Part shown: positions 44,031-47,042 of the stretch, in pieces
Numbering within the stretch: position 1 is the first letter of the stretch
Layout of the letters: each line of letters begins with the position of its first letter
Assembly (NCBI GenBank): GCA_944326035.1
Contig: CALVCS010000012.1
Coordinates: 69,534-116,575, forward strand
DNA length: 47,042 nucleotides
Direction: 5' to 3'
Source of the DNA: an uncultured Alistipes sp.
Lineage (GTDB): Bacteria > Bacteroidota > Bacteroidia > Bacteroidales > Rikenellaceae
The notes under the pieces: generated by a model
What the model saw: only the letters and a program-made list of their open reading frames with translations
Databases searched by the model: none
What the model was told of the DNA's origin: nothing
Translations under genes and position numbers: made by a program

Positions 44031-44930
44031 TCACTTGCGGAAGCGCCGGCCATACATCAAAGGGGTCATCCCCGTCTGTTTTTTGAACATTCGGCTCAGA
44101 TGTTGGGGGTATTCGAATCCCAGATCGAGCGCTATCTGCGCAATGCTCCGTCCGGTCGCCAGTTCATTCTGGGCCAACTGAACGATATACTGCCGGATAT
44201 GATTACTGGCGGTATCGCCGGTCGTTTTCTTGATTAGATCGCCGAAATAGTTGGAGGACATGCAGAGACGTTCGGCACAATATTGCACGGTGGGCAGACC
44301 CAACGTCAACTGTAGTTGCTCTTCGTAATAACTGCGTAGCAGATGGTCGAATTTCATCAGAATATCCGAATTTTCTAGCTTGCGTGTGAGAAATTGGCGG
44401 TTGTAGAAGCGCTGGCAGAAATTCAGGATCAGCCCGATATACTCGACGAGAATGGCGTCTTGCAGGTCATCGTGGCGATTTTTGAGTTCATCTTGGATCT
44501 GTCGCATCAACGAGACTAAAGTGTCGTGCTCCTCGTCGGTCATATGCAGGGCCTCATTGATCCGATAATCGAAAAAAGAGTAATCTCGGATCCGTTTTTC
44601 CAGCGGGGTACCACGCAGAAGATCGGGATGGAAGAGCAGTGCCCAGCCCGTAAGCATCACCTCTTCGCCATTATCCTCCTTACCGCCGACTTGTCCGGGG
44701 GCCACACAGATCACAGTTCCTTTTTTGTAGTCATACTTTCCGCATCCATACTCCAGATCGATGTCGGCCGCATCGTGAAAAAAGATACCATAGACCCCGT
44801 AGTTGTTCAGACTGTGGCGGACGGGCGACACCTCCGTATAGTCGATGACACTCACCAGCGGATGGCGATCGACATGACCGAGCCAGCGACTGTAATCACT
44901 TACATTTTTTATTTTCAGAATTTTAGCCAT
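44031..44930 (-). CDS. AraC/XylS-family transcriptional regulator
   Basis: The start MAKILKIKNV at 44930 gives 299 residues. The N-terminal part (about 1-180) is a cupin-like sensory domain (YGVYGIFFHDAADIDLEYGCG, KGTVICVAPGQVGG, GWALLFHPDLLRG). The C-terminal AraC DNA-binding domain (about 200-299) shows both HTHs: TVQYCAERLCMSSNYFGDLIKKTTG and SIAQIALDLGFEYPQHLSRMFKKQTGMTPLMYGRRFRK (anchors). The ligand is unknown. It is transcribed away from the small unknown gene and the flavin reductase fusion, and probably controls them from the shared 154-bp intergenic region. Confidence 0.95.
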   Translation of the reverse strand: MAKILKIKNVSDYSRWLGHVDRHPLVSVIDYTEVSPVRHSLNNYGVYGIFFHDAADIDLEYGCGKYDYKKGTVICVAPGQVGGKEDNGEEVMLTGWALLFHPDLLRGTPLEKRIRDYSFFDYRINEALHMTDEEHDTLVSLMRQIQDELKNRHDDLQDAILVEYIGLILNFCQRFYNRQFLTRKLENSDILMKFDHLLRSYYEEQLQLTLGLPTVQYCAERLCMSSNYFGDLIKKTTGDTASNHIRQYIVQLAQNELATGRSIAQIALDLGFEYPQHLSRMFKKQTGMTPLMYGRRFRK

Positions 44931-44956
44931 GTTCCCTGTCTGAAAGCCCCTATGTA

Positions 44957-44964
44957 CAAAAATA
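44957..44964 (-). promoter_or_regulatory. -7 box for the AraC-family gene
   Basis: On the minus strand TATTTTTG is an exact TAnnTTTG match, 26 bp upstream of the ATG at 44930. No well-spaced -33 element is seen. Confidence 0.45.
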
Positions 44965-45021
44965 AGGATTCCAGGCAAATATCCCTTCTCGGTCTGGCAG
45001 TATCTGTAAAAAAGGTAGGAA

Positions 45022-45049
45022 CCGCCCATCTATTGTTACGTTTGGGCGG
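45022..45049. promoter_or_regulatory. Inverted repeat, candidate operator
   Basis: CCGCCCA (45022-45028) and TGGGCGG (45043-45049) are perfect reverse complements separated by 14 bp, in the intergenic region divergent from the AraC-family gene and ending 11 bp before a -7 box. Two half-sites of this spacing fit a dimeric regulator or a leader hairpin. Confidence 0.45.
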
Positions 45050-45060
45050 ACGTGTTGCGA

Positions 45061-45068
45061 TACTTTTG
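45061..45068 (+). promoter_or_regulatory. -7 box for the small unknown gene and downstream fusion
   Basis: TACTTTTG is an exact TAnnTTTG match ending 16 bp before the ATG at 45085. TTTG at 45041-45044 is a possible -33 element, with a short 16-bp spacer, and overlaps the inverted repeat. Confidence 0.45.
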
Positions 45069-45084
45069 AGCTGTTAAAAGAAGC

Positions 45085-45369
45085 ATGATGAGCGATCAAA
45101 CGGAGTGGATCTCGGCAGCGGTGTATGAAGATGAGGTCATGGATTATCTGGCGGAGCGTTATCACACCTCTCCGCGGGAGATCATCCGCTCTTTTTTCGC
45201 GCAGGAAGAACGCACAGCAAAAGGGGTGAATCTCGACAACGAAAACCGGAGCTGGTGTTTGGAAGAAAATGAAGTAGCGATTCTGCGCGATCTGATCACC
45301 GCGAGACGTCACGAAGATCAGGCATTGCCCCGTCGCTCCAATCCTGTCGGCCGGCGGAGGGCTCGTTGA
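45085..45369 (+). CDS. Small conserved-looking protein of unknown function
   Basis: A 94-residue soluble protein with no signal peptide or membrane segment. The N-terminal two thirds look helical and acidic: YEDEVMDYLAERYHTSPREIIRSFFAQEE, then CLEENEVAILRDLI. I recall similar segments in small Bacteroidales proteins but cannot assign a family name. The C-terminus is basic (RRSNPVGRRRAR). ATG occurs twice in a row at 45085 and 45088. It is divergent from the AraC-family gene and 190 bp upstream of the flavin reductase fusion on the same strand, so it may be part of that regulon. Confidence 0.6.
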   Translation: MMSDQTEWISAAVYEDEVMDYLAERYHTSPREIIRSFFAQEERTAKGVNLDNENRSWCLEENEVAILRDLITARRHEDQALPRRSNPVGRRRAR

Positions 45370-45559
45370 AACATTTATGCCTCGATCCAGTCAAACGACG
45401 ATATCGGCTCCGGGGCGCGTTCAAGGTCCCATGGAAGGTGAGGCCAGGGTGGTAAAAGAGCGGATACAGAGGCAAGACGAGGATGGCGGAGATCTTATGC
45501 GGGTGGCGTTTTCGGCAGCCATGCCTTGCATCGATTGGCCCAATAAAAGGAAATTTGGT

Positions 45560-46561
45560 ATGATACACAAGACGATTCATTGCCTATGTTTGCTCCTGAG
45601 TCTATGGCTGTTTGGCAGCGATAAGGCGTGGGCATTTTCGAACGATCAAAACACGACACCTATGGAAAAGAAGCTTATTGGAAACAAACTGGCCCTTTAT
45701 CCGATGCCTTTGACGGTGATCGGGGCCGAGGTAAACGGACGAGTCAACTGGTTGCTCGTGGCCCATGTCGGGATTATCGGTCACGACCGGCTTCTCATCA
45801 GCATGAGTCAAAGTCATTACACCAATCAAGGGATCAAGGCCTCGCGGAAACTTTCGGTGAATCTCGTCAGCCGCGAGATGTTACCGACAGCCGATTATGT
45901 AGGTAGCGTCAGTGGAGCCGAGGTCGACAAATCACAGGTTTTCGCTCACCATTGGGGCGGGAACGGCACGCCGATCATTGACTGTTCTCCGCTGACGATG
46001 GAGTGTCGGGTCGTCGACATTTACGAAACGGAAGGTTTTGACAACTTTATCTGCGAGATCGTCCATACCTACGCTTCGTCCGAGGTGCTCGACGATCGCG
46101 GGCGGCTCGATTACACGCGTCTGCAACCCGTGCTCTTTGAATTCCCGACCTATGCTTATCTGGCGACGGGCGAAGTGATCGGCCGCTGTCTGAAACTCGA
46201 CCGCGAACCCTCCATGTGTGCTAAGGAGCCGATGTCGGCCGATGGGATTGTCCGGCTCTCGAAGATCGAAGTCTATCCCGAATATCTCTCCCAATATAGG
46301 GACTATGCGAGCGAAGTGGGAGAGATCTCGTTACGCACCGAACCGGGTGTCTTGACCATGTATGCTGTTTCCGAACAGGAAAATCCTTGTCGGATCACCA
46401 TTCTCGAGACCTATGCCAGTCGTGAGGCCTACGAAAAGCATATTGCTTCGCCACATTTTCAACGTTACAAGCGAGAGACGCTCCATATGGTCAAATCGCT
46501 GGAGTTGACGGACCAGAAACCGCTCAATCCCCAAAATTGCCTCCGTAATTTCATGCGTTAA
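45560..46561 (+). CDS. Flavin reductase-like domain fused to ABM-like monooxygenase domain
   Basis: With the ATG at 45560 the protein has 333 residues, including an apparent Sec signal (MIHKTIHCLCLLLSLWLF...AWA/FSN). With the ATG at 45662 it has 299 and is cytosolic. Domain 1 (about 35-230 of the long form) is a flavin reductase/FMN-binding split barrel (LALYPMPLTVIGAEVNGRVNW, ISMSQSHYTNQGIKASRKLSVNLV as anchors). Domain 2 (last 100 residues) is a ferredoxin-like ABM domain (IVRLSKIEVYPEYLSQYRDY, RITILETYASREAYEKHIASPHF). The pair could supply reduced flavin to, or act with, a quinol-type monooxygenase. An exact -7 box (TATGTTTG, 45585-45592) inside the signal-coding part makes the short form possible. 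Confidence 0.88.
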   Translation: MIHKTIHCLCLLLSLWLFGSDKAWAFSNDQNTTPMEKKLIGNKLALYPMPLTVIGAEVNGRVNWLLVAHVGIIGHDRLLISMSQSHYTNQGIKASRKLSVNLVSREMLPTADYVGSVSGAEVDKSQVFAHHWGGNGTPIIDCSPLTMECRVVDIYETEGFDNFICEIVHTYASSEVLDDRGRLDYTRLQPVLFEFPTYAYLATGEVIGRCLKLDREPSMCAKEPMSADGIVRLSKIEVYPEYLSQYRDYASEVGEISLRTEPGVLTMYAVSEQENPCRITILETYASREAYEKHIASPHFQRYKRETLHMVKSLELTDQKPLNPQNCLRNFMR

Positions 46562-46904
46562 CCGGAAGGGGCTGAATTCGATTATCAGGGATAGCGCGCC
46601 TCCCGTTTTTTCTGCGTGACGATTCCAGATTTGGACCGGGAGGTCGTCTGATGGAAAGGTCGGAAGCTCCGTTCCGTTGAAGAAACTGCAAACAGCCAGT
46701 TGGTCTATGATCTGCTGGCTGTTTTGGGTTAGTACGGCTGTCCGGCTTTTCTTCTTGGGGTTCAGGAGGGGGTATTGAGTCCGGTATTCCTCTCTTTCTG
46801 ACGTGCGCAACGTAGATTTCCTGAGTGACTCGATCTTGTCTGAAGAGCGTGCGCTTGGGTGTGCAAAGGTTGTTTTGGCTTTTGGGACGGATGAGAGACA
46901 CGCA
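46562..46904. other. Gene-free interval after the flavin reductase fusion
   Basis: About 340 bp without a supported gene. The hairpin at 46691-46724 is the only clear structure. Confidence 0.45.
46691..46724 (+). terminator. Likely terminator of the flavin reductase fusion gene
   Basis: AACAGCCAG and CTGGCTGTT form a perfect 9-bp stem with a loop of about 14 nt, followed by TTTT. It lies about 130 bp past the stop codon. Confidence 0.5.
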
Positions 46905-46939
46905 AAAAAGCCTTCAAGTCTATCAACTTGAAGGCTTTG
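46905..46939 (-). terminator. Terminator downstream of tRNA-Ser(CGA)
   Basis: AAAGCCTTCAAGT (46908-46920) pairs with ACTTGAAGGCTTT (46927-46939). On the minus strand the T-run (plus A-run 46905-46910) follows the stem. Confidence 0.75.
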
Positions 46940-46971
46940 GCTTTGGCTTGACGTTCTTTGCCGCCATCCCT

Positions 46972-47042
46972 TGGCGGAGAGATAGGGATTCGAACCCTAG
47001 GTACAGTTGCCCGTACACCGCATTTCGAGTGCGGCCCGATCG
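46972..47042 (-). tRNA. tRNA-Ser (anticodon CGA), truncated by the window end
   Basis: On the minus strand the visible part runs from the end of the D-arm region to the 3' end. The anticodon stem CCGCA/TGCGG encloses the loop CTCGAAA with CGA (reads UCG), followed by a long variable arm, the T-arm GGGTTCGAATCCC, the acceptor strand TCTCTCC, discriminator G and an apparently encoded CCA (46972-46974). The 5' part lies beyond the window. Confidence 0.9.

Overview
The window is chromosomal DNA of a Bacteroidota member, most likely order Bacteroidales. The signs are TAnnTTTG-type -7 promoter boxes, near absence of Shine-Dalgarno sequences, a single-chain NifJ-type pyruvate:ferredoxin oxidoreductase, an Mpi-type invertase, a FimB/Mfa2-like lipoprotein, GH127, PL8, GH106-like and GH38 glycan-degrading enzymes, and an EnvC-type factor in an operon with ybeY and mnmG. 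Base composition looks moderately GC-rich, except for an AT-rich patch at about 41.1-42.5 kb. Genus cannot be fixed from the sequence alone.

Layout. Positions 1-248 hold an unassigned leader with a nested RNA-like fold (134-218), followed by a secreted protein with a TonB-C-like tail. From 9.2 kb back to 1.25 kb the minus strand carries pheS, a TPR lipoprotein, an EnvC-like LytM factor, ybeY, mnmG and thiC. Two perfect parS-like palindromes lie between mnmG and thiC, which suggests that the origin-proximal centromere region is here or near. At 9.4-17.3 kb are a patatin/beta-barrel protein, efp, mtgA and nifJ.

At 17.6-20.2 kb is the most suggestive accessory block. It has an Mpi-like serine invertase, a convergent fimbrillin-like lipoprotein, an 8-unit helically phased tandem repeat with strong G-quadruplex potential upstream of that lipoprotein, and a small Cys-rich membrane protein whose promoter lies back to back with that of trkA. 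From 20.3 to 27.9 kb follow trkA, a GH3-type acyl-adenylating enzyme, a glycosyltransferase, a deoxynucleoside kinase, an RsmF-like rRNA methyltransferase and ruvB.

At 27.9-38.1 kb are four exported glycan-degrading enzymes (GH127, PL8, GH106-like, GH38) with no SusC/SusD, sulfatase or sensor in view. They are interrupted by a DUF3467 gene. Then come tRNA-Gln(CTG), tsaB, a low-molecular-weight tyrosine phosphatase and a LUD-domain protein.

At 41.1-42.5 kb an AT-rich patch lies next to tRNA-Ser(TGA). It contains a frameshifted gene remnant ending 9 bp before an intact secreted unknown protein, an arrangement that resembles a decayed effector/immunity pair. The window closes with an exported hydroxyisourate hydrolase, a 670-bp gene-free stretch, an AraC regulator divergent from a small unknown gene and a flavin reductase-ABM fusion, and a truncated tRNA-Ser(CGA). 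Most identifications rest on motifs read by eye; no database search was possible.
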